DNA of 64,000 bases from Sinomonas albida (GCF_004919045.1 NZ_SWDW01000001.1:248001-312000); one strand, 5' to 3'. Numbered from the stretch's first letter, positions 50,096-61,647 are shown. Program-made: numbers and translations. The notes: generated by a model from the letters alone, not told the origin.

Positions 50096-51250
50096 ATGAA
50101 GCTCACCAATGCCCTTGGGGTCACCGCGGCCATCGCCGCAACCGCCCTCGCTCTGACCGGCTGCGCCCAAAGCAGCACGTCCCCCGCCAGCACGGGGGAT
50201 GCCGCCACGAAGACCGTCCGCGTCTTCATCAGCGGCGATACCAACATCCAGAACCTGTGGGAGAAGGATCTGGGCCCCGCGTTCGAGAAGGCCAACCCGG
50301 GCTACAAGGTCCAGGTCACGATCGACCTGCACGGCGAGCATGATGCCCAGACCCTTGCGAAGCTCACGAGCTCGGTCGAGCAGAAGAAGTCCCCGGACTT
50401 CGACCTCGTCGACGCGGGCTTCGTCCCGAAGGCCTCGACGGCGAACCTCCTCACGCCCGTCGATTCGACCAAGATCTCGGCGATCTCGAGCGTCTCGGCG
50501 GACGTCGTCAAGGCCGGCGGCACGGGCGGGATCCCCTACCGCGGCTCGTCGGTGCTCCTCGCGTACGACAGCAAGAGCATCCCGACGCCGCCGAAGACGC
50601 TCGACGACCTCCTCGCGTGGATCAAGGCCAACCCGGGCAAGTTCACGTACAACTCGCCGAAGTCGGGCGGCTCCGGCTCCTCCTTCGTCGCGACCGTCCT
50701 CGACAAGTACGTCCCCGCCGACGCACGCCAGAAGATGACGACGAGCTACGCGAAGGACCTCGAGTCCAACTGGGACCAGGGCTTCGCCGAGCTCAAGGGC
50801 CTCAACCAGTACGTGTACCAGAAGGGCGTCTACCCGAACGGCAACCAGCAGACGCTCGACCTCCTCTCGAAGGGCCAGATCACCATGGCTCCGGTCTGGT
50901 CCGACCAGTTCACGACCGGCGTCACGAACGGCTCTATCCCGTCCACGATCAAGTCCGTGCAGATCTCGAACCCGTCCTTCACGGGTGGCGCCGCCTACCT
51001 CGGCATCCCGGCGAACACCCCGAACATGGACGCCGCGGTCAAGCTCGCGAACTTCGTGCTCCAGCCCGAGCAGCAGGCCATGATCGTCAAGGACATCTCG
51101 GGCTACCCGGCCATCCCGCTCAACCAGCTCCCGGCCGACCTCCAGACCAAGTTCGCGAGCGCGGATCCGAACAACCTCCGCCTCCCGTACTTCGACCAGG
51201 TCGGCAAGGACCTCAACAACCAGTGGGATCAGAAGGTCCCCGGCCAGTGA
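50096..51250 (+). CDS. ABC transporter substrate-binding lipoprotein
   Basis: A 384-residue protein. A lipoprotein signal (MKLTNALGVTAAIAATALAL, lipobox LTGC, Cys23) anchors it outside. The mature part has the two-lobe binding-protein pattern of the iron/thiamine/phosphonate type (VRVFISGDTNIQNLWEKDLGPAFEKANPGYKV, FDLVDAGFVPKAS, GIPYRGSSVLLAYDSKSIPTPPKTLDDLLAW, LGIPANTPNMDAAVKLANFVLQPEQQAMIVKDISGYPAIP). Followed without gap by two permease genes and an ATPase. Enzymes encoded downstream suggest the cargo is a glycerophosphodiester, but the binding pocket residues do not tell. Confidence 0.9.
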   Translation: MKLTNALGVTAAIAATALALTGCAQSSTSPASTGDAATKTVRVFISGDTNIQNLWEKDLGPAFEKANPGYKVQVTIDLHGEHDAQTLAKLTSSVEQKKSPDFDLVDAGFVPKASTANLLTPVDSTKISAISSVSADVVKAGGTGGIPYRGSSVLLAYDSKSIPTPPKTLDDLLAWIKANPGKFTYNSPKSGGSGSSFVATVLDKYVPADARQKMTTSYAKDLESNWDQGFAELKGLNQYVYQKGVYPNGNQQTLDLLSKGQITMAPVWSDQFTTGVTNGSIPSTIKSVQISNPSFTGGAAYLGIPANTPNMDAAVKLANFVLQPEQQAMIVKDISGYPAIPLNQLPADLQTKFASADPNNLRLPYFDQVGKDLNNQWDQKVPGQ

Positions 51251-52200
51251 CCTCTGCAGTCCGGTCGCGTCGCGTGCCCGGCCCTGCTGGCGCCTCTCCT
51301 TCCCGGAGGGCGTCCGCAGGGCAGGCACGCGGCCTGTTCATGGCGCTCCCGCCGATCGTCCTCATCGCGCTCTTCATCGGCTTTCCGATCCTGCTCGCGC
51401 TCGGCTTCAGCCTGGGGTTCACGGGCGGCCTCAACCACACGATCTCGGTCATCGGCCAGAACGTGCACGAGGCGCAGGGAGCCAGCCCGACGTTCGGCGC
51501 CTATGGTGACCTCTTCGTGGACCGCCGCTTCCTCGGCGACCTCGGCGTCACGGTGATCGTGACGCTCGTGAGCACCACCGCCGTCGTCGTCCTCGCGACG
51601 GGCATCGGCCTCTACCTCAAGTTCCGCGGGGGCGTGCTCGGCAAGATCCTCTCGGGTCTGGCCGTGGTTCCGCTGTTCATCCCCGTGGTCATCGCCTCGT
51701 GGGCCATCCTCGGCTTCTACTCGGCGGACGGGTTCCTGCGCAGCGTGTTCGCGCTGGCCGGGCTCGAGTTCCCGGTGTGGTCGTTCTCGATGGTCACCGT
51801 CATCATCGGCTCGGTGTGGACGTCGCTCCCGTTCGCGACGCTCCTCGTCACGTCCGGGCTGCAGGCGGTGCCGCAGGCCATGATCGATGCCGCGCGCGAC
51901 GCCGGTGCCTCCTTCTGGCGCGTCGTCACCTCGGTGGTGGTCCCCATGGCGGGCGTCCCGATCATCATCGCGACGACGTTCACGGCGATCGGGATCCTCG
52001 GCTCCTTCACCGTCCCGTACTTCACGGGCCCGAACTCGCCGAACATGCTCGGGGTCGACATGTCGAACTACTTCTCGGCGTTCAACCAGCCGCAGCAGGC
52101 GGTCGTCATGGCCTTCGTCGTGTTCATCATCGCTTCTGGGATCGCCGCCGTGTACGTGTGGGCGAACTTCCGCTCCGCCAAGGAAAGTGGGGCCGTCTGA
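51247..52200 (+). CDS. ABC transporter permease (first)
   Basis: A 317-residue integral membrane protein with six helices. The start GTG at 51247 overlaps the upstream TGA by three bases, so it is translationally coupled; the N-terminal 35 residues (RSRRVPGPAGASPSRRAS) are basic and cytoplasmic. The coupling motif of binding-protein-dependent permeases is IDAARDAGASFWRVVTSVVVPMAG (EAA-like loop: IDAARDAGA). The segment FSMVTVIIGSVWTSLPFATLLVTSGL precedes it. With the second permease it forms the channel. Confidence 0.92.
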   Translation: MTSAVRSRRVPGPAGASPSRRASAGQARGLFMALPPIVLIALFIGFPILLALGFSLGFTGGLNHTISVIGQNVHEAQGASPTFGAYGDLFVDRRFLGDLGVTVIVTLVSTTAVVVLATGIGLYLKFRGGVLGKILSGLAVVPLFIPVVIASWAILGFYSADGFLRSVFALAGLEFPVWSFSMVTVIIGSVWTSLPFATLLVTSGLQAVPQAMIDAARDAGASFWRVVTSVVVPMAGVPIIIATTFTAIGILGSFTVPYFTGPNSPNMLGVDMSNYFSAFNQPQQAVVMAFVVFIIASGIAAVYVWANFRSAKESGAV

Positions 52201-53087
52201 TGGCTCAGGCAACCCTCGAGTCCGCCGCCGCGCCGCGCGAATCCGCGCCCGCCCCGGCGGAGGCGAAGCCGCGCCGCTCGGGCAAGGCGGCCACGGGCCT
52301 CCTCACGACCGTGCTCGCGCTGCTGCTCGCGCTCTTCATCATCGGACCGCTCGTGTGGCTCGGTGTCCGCGCGTTCGCGGACACCTGGACGTATCCGCAC
52401 CTGTGGCCGGACAGCTGGACCACGCACTGGTGGCAGGTCGTCTTCGGCGACAAGGCCCTGGGGGTCGCGGTCCAGAACTCGCTGTTCTTCGCGCCCCTCA
52501 CGGTCCTCGTCTCCGCGGTCATCTGCCTGCCGGCGGCCTACGCGTTCGCGCGCTTCGAGTTCCCGGGGCGGCGCTTCTTCCTCATCGGGCTCTTCGCCGC
52601 CAACGCGTTCCCGAAGATGGGGCTCTTCGTCTCGCTCGCCGCGCTGTTCTACGCGCTCAACCTCATGAACTCGATCCTCGGGATCCTGATCGTGCACGTG
52701 CTCGGGACGATCGTCTTCATGACGTGGATCCCGTCTGCGGCGTTCGCTGCGGTGCCGCGGAGCCTCGAGGAGGCGGCGCGGGACGCCGGGGCGTCGAAGC
52801 TGCGGGTCTTCTTCAGCGTGACGCTCCCCATGGCGCTCCCGGGCATCCTCGTGGCCGCGATCATGAGCTTCCTCGCCTCGTTCGACGAGGCGCAGGGCAC
52901 GTACCTCGTGGGCGCGCCGGACTACATGACGATGCCCACGCAGATGTACAGCCTCGTGCTCAACTACCCGACCCAGGTGGCCGCCGTGTTCTCGATCCTC
53001 CTGGCCATTCCCTCCGTCGCGCTGCTCCTCGCCGCGCACAAGCACATCATCGGCGGCCAGCTCGCCGAGGGCTTCCAGATCAAGTAG
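52200..53087 (+). CDS. ABC transporter permease (second)
   Basis: A 295-residue membrane protein. The ATG overlaps the previous stop by one base. Six helices; the EAA-type loop is LEEAARDAGASKLRVFFSVTLPMALPGILVA, which contacts the ATPase. An N-terminal Ala/Pro-rich tail of about 30 residues precedes the first helix. Together with the gene before it this is a typical heterodimeric importer of the iron/thiamine/AEP subclass. Confidence 0.92.
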   Translation: MAQATLESAAAPRESAPAPAEAKPRRSGKAATGLLTTVLALLLALFIIGPLVWLGVRAFADTWTYPHLWPDSWTTHWWQVVFGDKALGVAVQNSLFFAPLTVLVSAVICLPAAYAFARFEFPGRRFFLIGLFAANAFPKMGLFVSLAALFYALNLMNSILGILIVHVLGTIVFMTWIPSAAFAAVPRSLEEAARDAGASKLRVFFSVTLPMALPGILVAAIMSFLASFDEAQGTYLVGAPDYMTMPTQMYSLVLNYPTQVAAVFSILLAIPSVALLLAAHKHIIGGQLAEGFQIK

Positions 53088-53094
53088 AGGCACT

Positions 53095-54225
53095 ATGACC
53101 ACGAACCAGACCCTGTCCTCCTCGGCCCCGGGGGCCGTGGCGGCCGAGGCTGCGGCCTCGACGCCCACGAGGCGCTCCGGCGGCCTCGACGTCCGCGGAC
53201 TGCACAAGGTCCTTGGCGGACGCACCATCATCGACAGCCTCGACATGACGGTCCAGCCCGGCGAGCTTGTCTCGCTGCTCGGGCCGTCCGGCTGCGGGAA
53301 GACCACCACGCTGCGCATGATCGCGGGCTTCCTCGCGCCGGACGCCGGCTCGATCAAGGTGGGCGACCGCGAGGTCGTGCATCTTGGCCCCGAGCAGCGC
53401 CCCAGCGCGATGGTCTTCCAGAACTACGCGCTCTGGCCGCACATGACCGTCGCGAAGAACGTCGGCTTCCCGCTCAAGCTGCGCAAGGCCCCGAAGCTGT
53501 CCAAGTCAGTGATTGCCGAGCGCGTCGAGGCGGCGCTCGCGCTCGTCAACCTCGTGCACCACAAGGACTCGCGGCCCGCCCGGATCTCCGGCGGCGAGCA
53601 GCAGCGCACCGCTCTGGCCCGCGCTCTCGTCCAGGAGCCCGAGCTGCTCCTGCTCGACGAGCCCCTCAGCAACCTCGACGCCAAGCTGCGCGTCAAGGTC
53701 CGCGAGGACATCCGCGAGATCCAGCAGCGGCTCGGCATCACGACCCTCATCGTCACGCACGATCAGGAGGAGGCCATGTCGATGTCGGACCGGATCGCGG
53801 TCATGAACCAGGGCCGCATCGAGCAGTTCAGCACCCCCTCTGAGCTCTACAGCGCCCCCGCCACCGAGTTCGTCGCGACGTTCATCGGGAGCCTCAACCG
53901 GCTCGAGGGGCGTGTCGAGGACGGCCGCGTGGTGGGCGGCGAGGGAGTGGTCGGCATCCGGCCCGAAGACGTCGTGTTCGTGGAGGATACGGACGGCGGC
54001 GTGAACGGCGCGCGGCACAGCGCCGTCGACGGGCTCGCCGCGACGGTCGAGCGGGTGGTGCCCCGCGGGCACTTCGCCGAGCTCTACCTGCGCCGCGAGG
54101 ACGCCGAGCTGCGCGCCTTCGTCACGGGCGCGCTGCCGTCCGTGGGCGCGCGGGGCTACGCGCGCATCGAGAAGTGGCTCGACTTCGCGGACGGCAAGCT
54201 CGTGCGTCAGGAGGTGGCCCAGTGA
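53095..54225 (+). CDS. ABC transporter ATP-binding protein
   Basis: A 376-residue ATPase: Walker A LLGPSGCGKTTTLRMIAG, Q loop MVFQNYALWPHMTV, signature RISGGEQQRTALARAL, Walker B LLLLDEPLSNLDAKLRVKVR, switch IVTHDQEEAMSM, then a C-terminal OB-like regulatory domain (TOBE, FIGSLNRLEGRVEDG). An N-terminal tail of 30 residues is low complexity. The last bases of its gene overlap the start of the fused phosphodiesterase gene (GTG inside the stop), supporting one operon. Confidence 0.94.
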   Translation: MTTNQTLSSSAPGAVAAEAAASTPTRRSGGLDVRGLHKVLGGRTIIDSLDMTVQPGELVSLLGPSGCGKTTTLRMIAGFLAPDAGSIKVGDREVVHLGPEQRPSAMVFQNYALWPHMTVAKNVGFPLKLRKAPKLSKSVIAERVEAALALVNLVHHKDSRPARISGGEQQRTALARALVQEPELLLLDEPLSNLDAKLRVKVREDIREIQQRLGITTLIVTHDQEEAMSMSDRIAVMNQGRIEQFSTPSELYSAPATEFVATFIGSLNRLEGRVEDGRVVGGEGVVGIRPEDVVFVEDTDGGVNGARHSAVDGLAATVERVVPRGHFAELYLRREDAELRAFVTGALPSVGARGYARIEKWLDFADGKLVRQEVAQ

Positions 54226-55820
54226 GCGCGGCGGCCCCCCAGGCGGCGCAGCCGAGCGCACTCCGGCGCACGGCGCCTCAGCTGACGGCGCACCGCGGCG
54301 ACGTCGAGCGCCACCGCGAGAACACGCTCGCCGCCGTCCGCTCGGCGATCGAGGCGGGTGCGGACATCGTCGAGATCGACGTCCGCGTCACGCGCGATGG
54401 GCGCGTCGTGCTCCTGCACGATCCGACGCTCGCGCGGCTCTGGGGCGTGGACCGCTACGCGTCCGAGCTCGACTGGGCCGACATCGCGGCGCTCGGCGAC
54501 GGCGACCATCGGATCCCGCTCCTCGCCGACGCGCTCGCGCTCGTCGCGGGCACGCCGTCGACCCTCCTCATCGACATGGACGATCCGGACTGCGCAGCCC
54601 CCGCCGTCGCGGTCGTCCACGAGGCCGCCCACGGCGCGAGCGTCGCGTGGTGCGGCCACCTCGACGCGATGAAGACCGTCCGCAGCCTCGATGCGGACGC
54701 GAGCGTGTGGCTCCCCTGGAACCGCCGCGACCTCCCGCCGTCGGACCTCCTCGCGTCGCTGCGCCCCGACGTCGTCAACTCGGAGTACCCCGTGCTGAGC
54801 CGCGCGCTCGTCGACGCCGCGCACGCCGCGGGGGCACGCGTGGCCTGTTGGACGGTCGACGACGAGGACGCCATGCGCTGGGTCCTCGCCATGGGTGCGG
54901 ACGCCGTGACGACCAACCGCCTCAGCGTCCTGCGGCGCATCGTGGGGGAGGGGCCCGCCTCCTGGCAGGCCGCGCCCCGGCCGCCGCGGCTCACGGGCGA
55001 CGAGCTCACCGCGGCGATCGTCGTGGCGCACGAGCTCGCGAGCTGGGCCGTCGACTTCACGCAGCGCGCCGACCTCGGCGACGTCACGTCGAAGGCGCAC
55101 GCCGCGGACCACGTCACGGCCGTGGACGTAGCGGTCGAACAGCGGGTCCGCGAGGTCATCGCCGAGCGCCTCCCGGGCCACCTCGTGGTGGGAGAGGAGC
55201 TCGGCGGAACGGCCGAGCCGGGCGTCCCGTGCTGGTACGTGGACCCCGTGGACGGCACCGCGAACCTCGCCAACGGTGTGCCGTGGACGGCGTTCTCGCT
55301 CGCGCTCGCGGTCGACCGAGAGCCGCTCGTCGCTGTGGTCGGGGACGTGTGGCGCGGCCAGGTGTTCGCCGCTGTCGCGGGCCTCGGCGCGGAGCTCGAC
55401 GGCGAGAGGCTCGACCTCCGCGCGGAGGCGCCGGCCGGAGGGAGGACGCTCGCAGGCACGATCGTGCAAACGGAGCTCCTAGGCCACAAGCCGTGGCCCG
55501 GCATGGGCGAGTTCCTCGACGCGCTCGGTGAGCGGTTCAGCACGATGCGGGTGATGGGCTCGGGCACGCTGACGCTCGCGGGCGTCGCGAGCGGCCGCGG
55601 CGCGGGCAGCGTGATCGAGCGCTTCAGCCCGATCGATCACCTCGCCGCCGCGCTCATCGTCCGCGAAGCGGGCGGGGTGCTGCTCGACGACGCGGGCGAC
55701 GAGACCGTGTGGCCCGCCGAGGGCGGGATCCTTGCGGCGCGGCCCGAGCACGCGTCCGAGCTCTACTCCGTGTGGACGGTGGCCCGCCGCGCGGAGCCGA
55801 AGGCAACACGTGTGGGCTGA
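54222..55820 (+). CDS. fusion: glycerophosphodiester phosphodiesterase + inositol monophosphatase
   Basis: A 532-residue two-domain protein starting at GTG 54222 (GGAGGT ahead; overlaps the ATPase stop). Residues 1-240 are a GDPD domain: TAHRGD (His24-Arg25), RENTLAAVRSAIEAGADIVEIDV (Glu33, Glu51, Asp53), LLHDPTL (His66), TNRLSVLRR end. Residues about 258-532 are an inositol monophosphatase-like domain: GEELGG (Glu325-326), WYVDPVDGTANLANGVPW (DPVDGT, 341-346), and SPIDHLAAALIVREAGGVL (Asp472). GDPD would split a glycerophosphodiester, and the second domain would remove phosphate from the product. No signal peptide, so it acts in the cytoplasm after uptake. This fusion is unusual. Glycerophosphoinositol is a natural candidate. 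Confidence 0.88.
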   Translation: MSAAAPQAAQPSALRRTAPQLTAHRGDVERHRENTLAAVRSAIEAGADIVEIDVRVTRDGRVVLLHDPTLARLWGVDRYASELDWADIAALGDGDHRIPLLADALALVAGTPSTLLIDMDDPDCAAPAVAVVHEAAHGASVAWCGHLDAMKTVRSLDADASVWLPWNRRDLPPSDLLASLRPDVVNSEYPVLSRALVDAAHAAGARVACWTVDDEDAMRWVLAMGADAVTTNRLSVLRRIVGEGPASWQAAPRPPRLTGDELTAAIVVAHELASWAVDFTQRADLGDVTSKAHAADHVTAVDVAVEQRVREVIAERLPGHLVVGEELGGTAEPGVPCWYVDPVDGTANLANGVPWTAFSLALAVDREPLVAVVGDVWRGQVFAAVAGLGAELDGERLDLRAEAPAGGRTLAGTIVQTELLGHKPWPGMGEFLDALGERFSTMRVMGSGTLTLAGVASGRGAGSVIERFSPIDHLAAALIVREAGGVLLDDAGDETVWPAEGGILAARPEHASELYSVWTVARRAEPKATRVG

Positions 55821-56682
55821 GCCCCCACGCGACGGCAGCCTCTCCGACGAGGTCGCCGCGTGGACGCGGCGGACGCGCTTCGAGCTCGTCCGCCGCGTCC
55901 CGCTCCTGTTCGCCACGCACCACCCGCAGGGCCTCGCGTTCGCCGGCGGCCGCATCTTCCTCTCGACGGTCGAGCTCACCGAGCGCCCCGAGCCGCTCGC
56001 AGGGCACGACGGCGACCCGGCTCGCCGCACGCCCGGGGCAGGCCGCGGCCACGTCCTCGTGCTCGGGCCGGACGGGACGCTCGAGGCGGACATCGTCCTG
56101 GGGGAGGGCGATGCCTACCACCCCGGCGGGATCGACGTGGCCGATGGTCAGGTGTGGATTCCCGTGGCCGAGTACCGGGCAGACAGCCGGAGCATCGTGT
56201 ACACGATCGATGCGCGCACGCTCGCGCCCAAGGTCCGCTTCACCGTCGACGACCACGTCTCGTGGCTCGCGGCCGACCCCAGCACCGGCGCACTGTACGG
56301 CGCCAGCTGGGGCTCCCGCCGGTTCTTCCTCTGGTCGCGTGAGGGTGGCGAGCCCGTCGCGTGGGACAACCCGAGCGCGTACGTCGACTTCCAAGACGCC
56401 CAGTACGACGGCGGAGGGCAGCTTCTGTGCGGCGGTATCGCCGAGCTGCGCGGGGCCTCAGGCGAGGTATTCGAGCTAGGAGGCATCGGCGTCGTCCGCC
56501 CGTCGGAGCGCCGCATCGTGGCCGAGGTGCCGATCCCGGCCTTCAGCCCCGCGGGGCACACGATCATGCGCAACCCGTTCGTGCTCACGCGCGACGCCGA
56601 GGGGACGCTCCTGCACGTCGCCCCCGACGACGGCGACGAGGCGCACGGCACCGAGCTGCTCACGTACCGCGTCGTCACCTAG
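55810..56682 (+). CDS. DUF6454-like protein
   Basis: About 290 residues from GTG 55810, overlapping the fused enzyme's end by eleven bases. The sequence is beta rich with repeated strands (THHPQGLAFAGGRIFLSTVEL, GHVLVLGPDGTLEADIVLGEG, YHPGGIDVADGQVWIPVAEY, SIVYTIDARTLAPKVRFTVDD, WLAADPSTGALYGASWGSRRF), which suggests a six-bladed beta-propeller-like fold. A QDAQYDGGGQLLCGG segment and the AHGTELLTYRVVT end close it. No signal peptide seen. It is the last gene of the uptake operon. Perhaps it binds or hydrolyses the sugar-alcohol cargo; this is inference. Confidence 0.75.
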   Translation: MWAEPPRDGSLSDEVAAWTRRTRFELVRRVPLLFATHHPQGLAFAGGRIFLSTVELTERPEPLAGHDGDPARRTPGAGRGHVLVLGPDGTLEADIVLGEGDAYHPGGIDVADGQVWIPVAEYRADSRSIVYTIDARTLAPKVRFTVDDHVSWLAADPSTGALYGASWGSRRFFLWSREGGEPVAWDNPSAYVDFQDAQYDGGGQLLCGGIAELRGASGEVFELGGIGVVRPSERRIVAEVPIPAFSPAGHTIMRNPFVLTRDAEGTLLHVAPDDGDEAHGTELLTYRVVT

Positions 56683-56794
56683 GCGGGGCGCCTCCTGCGG
56701 CCGCATGTCCGTCACGATGCTCGGCACGCCGCACGCTCCGGTAAGTTAAGGACGTTGACATAGCAGCATCCACGCAAACTGCGGCGAGCGCTGA

Positions 56795-59068
<2,274 letters not shown>

Positions 59069-59248
59069 TCGCTGCGCCGCAAGCAGTCACAGCGCCGCCG
59101 GCGTGATCGCCGCGCCGGTGGCCGCGTCCTGCGGGCCCCACCGCCACCGCAGGCTCCTGCTGCGCACGTTTGGCGTCTCGCCGGGAGGCAATCGGCGCGT
59201 TGCGCCGTCGTGCGCATCGGAGCAGGGAGTTGGTGGGCCGCAGCCCGC

Positions 59249-59299
59249 GGCCGACCGGGCGACCCGCACCGCGGAGGTGCGGTACCGGGCGGTCGGCCC
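59249..59299. terminator. imperfect long hairpin downstream of icd
   Basis: An inner stem CCGCACC/GGTGCGG (7 bp, loop GCGGA) is extended by the outer pair GGCCGACC/GGTCGGCC with an internal mismatch. It is in the about 500-base gap between icd and the converging secreted-protein gene; nothing else is recognised in that gap. Confidence 0.4.
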
Positions 59300-59572
59300 T
59301 CCTGGGGCCGAGCGCCCGGTTCCCGTCTGAGATGCCCGGCCGAGACCAGTCAGCTCTGCCCTGGGGAGCTGACCTCACCGGGCGTCTCTGCGGGAGCCGT
59401 GGGGGACGTCGCGAGGGCTCGCGGACGGTTTCCGCATGGTCTGGCGCGGCCCCCAGCGCCGCGCCAGACCAGCGGCCCCCACTTTTCAGGGGGTTCTCTA
59501 TACGGGGTCGGGCCAGTTGCCGATGCTGCTCATGTCGGTGTCCTTGTCTGGTCTCATCGACGATGGTCGGCC

Positions 59573-61567
59573 TCAGGCCGTCGCTACGGCCGGAAGACGC
59601 CGGGAGGCGACGGCGAACGCCGCCAGCCCGAGCCCGATGCCGAGAAGCAGTGCGGACAGGGCCAGGAGCAGCGCGGCCTCAACCGTGATGCCCGAGGCGT
59701 TGCTCACGAACGAGCTCAGCCCCGCGCACAGCTGCGGAAAGGACCCGGTTCCCGCCGCCCCGTTGGCGCCCGACGTTCCCGTCGAGCCGCTCGCGGCGGC
59801 TGCTCCGTTCGCGGCGCTGGTCGTACCAGTGCCGCCTGAATTGCCGCTGGCAGTCCCGGTTTCGCCGGTTGCGCCGAGCGTGGTGCTGCCCGGCAGGCCG
59901 ATCGAGGCACTGACCGCGGGAGCCGCGGAGACGCCGGTACCGCTACCGAACGAGTTTCCCGTCGACTGCTCGCCGGTCCCGGTCGACGCCGCGACCGTGC
60001 CGGTGCCCGAGGTCGTGCCGGTGGCGCCGGTCGAGCCGGTGCCCACGGTGGTGCCGGTGCCCGTGGTCGTGCCGGTGGTGCCTGTCGAGCCGGTCGAGCC
60101 GGTCGAGCCGGTGCCCACGGTGGAGCCGGTGCCCGCCGTCGTGCCGGTCGTGCCGGTTGAACTCGTGCCCGCGCCGAAGCCGCCTAGCGCGAACTGGAGG
60201 CCAATGCCGGGCGTGACATCAAGGACGCCCGGTGCGGGGGTCGCCGCAGAAGGCGTGAGCGAGAGGGCGCCGGAGCTGCCGCTCTGGCTCGATCCCGTTC
60301 CTGTGCCGGTACCCGCCGGGTTGAGCAGGGCCGTCGCTCCGGTGGCCGGGGCAGAGCCCGCGCCCGGGAGACCGAGCGTTGCGACCGCGGAAGCCGGCAC
60401 GGGAGCCGTCGCCGAGGCGACCGTCCCGCTCTGCGGGTTGCCCGAGGACGACCCGAGCGAGAGCGTCACGGGGACGTTGGGAGCGCCCGGGAGCAGCGAG
60501 GTCGTGCCCGATGTGCCCGGGAGCAGCGAGGTCGTGCCCGATGTGCCCGGGAGCAGCGAGGTCGTGCCCGATGTGCCCGGGAGCAGCGAGGTCGTGCCCG
60601 ATGTGCCCGGGAGCAGCGAGGTCGTGCCCGATGTGCCCGGGAGCAGCGAGGTCGTGCCCGATGTGCCCGTCGTGGGGGCGCCGAGGATCAGCGCGGGAGA
60701 GGCCGTCACAGACGGGCTCGGAGTGCTGCCGGATCCTGTCGACACCGTGGCCGGAGCCTCGACGACTGCGGCCGGGTTGGTCGAGCCGACGAGGGTGCCA
60801 GTCGTCATGGTCGGTGCGGCAAGAGTGGCCGACGGCGACGTGCTGACCGTGAGCGGCGCGAGGCCGGTGCTCGGGGTCCCGACTGCCGGGACGGCTGGCT
60901 CGGGAACGGCGAGCTCGGGTACGGCGACCGTGGCCGCAGGGGTCGTGGCCGAGGATGTTGTCGCCGCGGGCGTCGACTCGTCCGGATCGACCACATTCGG
61001 CACGGACACCGCGGGTACCGTCGCGGACGGAACCGCCACCGCCTGCTGCGAGGCCGGGGAGTCACTGTCCTCGAGGACCGGAAGCGCCAGGCTCGGAAGA
61101 GACGCGGCCGACCCAGACGGGATGCCGGCCGTGGTCGCGGGCGCGGCGGTGGACGAAGTCGTCGACGTGCTCAACACGGGCGCTGCGACAACAGGCGTTG
61201 CAGCAGCAGGCGCTGCAACAACAGGCGCCGCGACCACGGGCACTCCCACTGCAGGGGCGGCGACGGCGGGTGCCGAGGCCGTTGGTGCCGACGCGGGGGC
61301 CGGCGCCGCCTGCACAGCGGGCATGACGACCGGGGCCGACGGCGCGGGGCTTCCCCCGAGGGCGCCGGACACGGGCGCGAACAGCGACGTGCTCGAGAGC
61401 AGCGCCGTCGATCCTGAGGAGGATTGGACGGTCGCCGGGACGGTGACGTTCGCCACCGGGGTAGTCGTGATGGTTGAACTGTCGGCCAAGGCGGCCGCTT
61501 CGCCGAGGCCCATGAGGCCTCCGGCGACTACTGCGCCGAGCAAGACTCGGCGTGCAAGGGTATGCAT
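59573..61567 (-). CDS. large low-complexity secreted/anchored protein with Thr-Gly-Ser repeats
   Basis: A 664-residue protein with a signal peptide (MHTLARRVLLGAVVAGGLMGLGEAAALA), a Pro-Ala-Val-rich part (repeats of APVVAAP), a block of six identical GTSGTTSLLP decapeptides, and Thr-Gly-rich stretches (GSTGSTGSTGTTGTTTGTG). The C-terminus has one Cys (FPQLCAGLSSF), a hydrophobic helix (ALLLALSALLLGIGLGLAAFAV) and basic end, so it is likely anchored in the membrane with a long extended stalk. No LPxTG sorting motif. AGGAGA lies before the ATG. Likely a cell-surface stalk or adhesin-like protein; function unknown. Confidence 0.75.
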   Translation of the reverse strand: MHTLARRVLLGAVVAGGLMGLGEAAALADSSTITTTPVANVTVPATVQSSSGSTALLSSTSLFAPVSGALGGSPAPSAPVVMPAVQAAPAPASAPTASAPAVAAPAVGVPVVAAPVVAAPAAATPVVAAPVLSTSTTSSTAAPATTAGIPSGSAASLPSLALPVLEDSDSPASQQAVAVPSATVPAVSVPNVVDPDESTPAATTSSATTPAATVAVPELAVPEPAVPAVGTPSTGLAPLTVSTSPSATLAAPTMTTGTLVGSTNPAAVVEAPATVSTGSGSTPSPSVTASPALILGAPTTGTSGTTSLLPGTSGTTSLLPGTSGTTSLLPGTSGTTSLLPGTSGTTSLLPGTSGTTSLLPGAPNVPVTLSLGSSSGNPQSGTVASATAPVPASAVATLGLPGAGSAPATGATALLNPAGTGTGTGSSQSGSSGALSLTPSAATPAPGVLDVTPGIGLQFALGGFGAGTSSTGTTGTTAGTGSTVGTGSTGSTGSTGTTGTTTGTGTTVGTGSTGATGTTSGTGTVAASTGTGEQSTGNSFGSGTGVSAAPAVSASIGLPGSTTLGATGETGTASGNSGGTGTTSAANGAAAASGSTGTSGANGAAGTGSFPQLCAGLSSFVSNASGITVEAALLLALSALLLGIGLGLAAFAVASRRLPAVATA
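60486..60665. repeat. six perfect tandem copies of a 30-bp unit inside the surface protein gene
   Basis: Six DNA-identical 30-base copies (each CCCGGGAGCAGCGAGGTCGT plus ten bases) encode the GTSGTTSLLP decapeptide six times. Perfect DNA identity, not just protein identity, indicates recent expansion and likely copy-number variation between strains. Confidence 0.95.
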
Positions 61568-61647
61568 GAGAAATCTCCTGACTGGACAGTGGGCGCGCTA
61601 AAGCGCGCAGGGACCCGTGTCCGCCCGAGGGCAGACTCGTCCGCTGT

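Noticed and set aside
56755-56760. TTGACA before the isocitrate dehydrogenase gene
   Set aside because: No convincing -10 element lies at the right distance.
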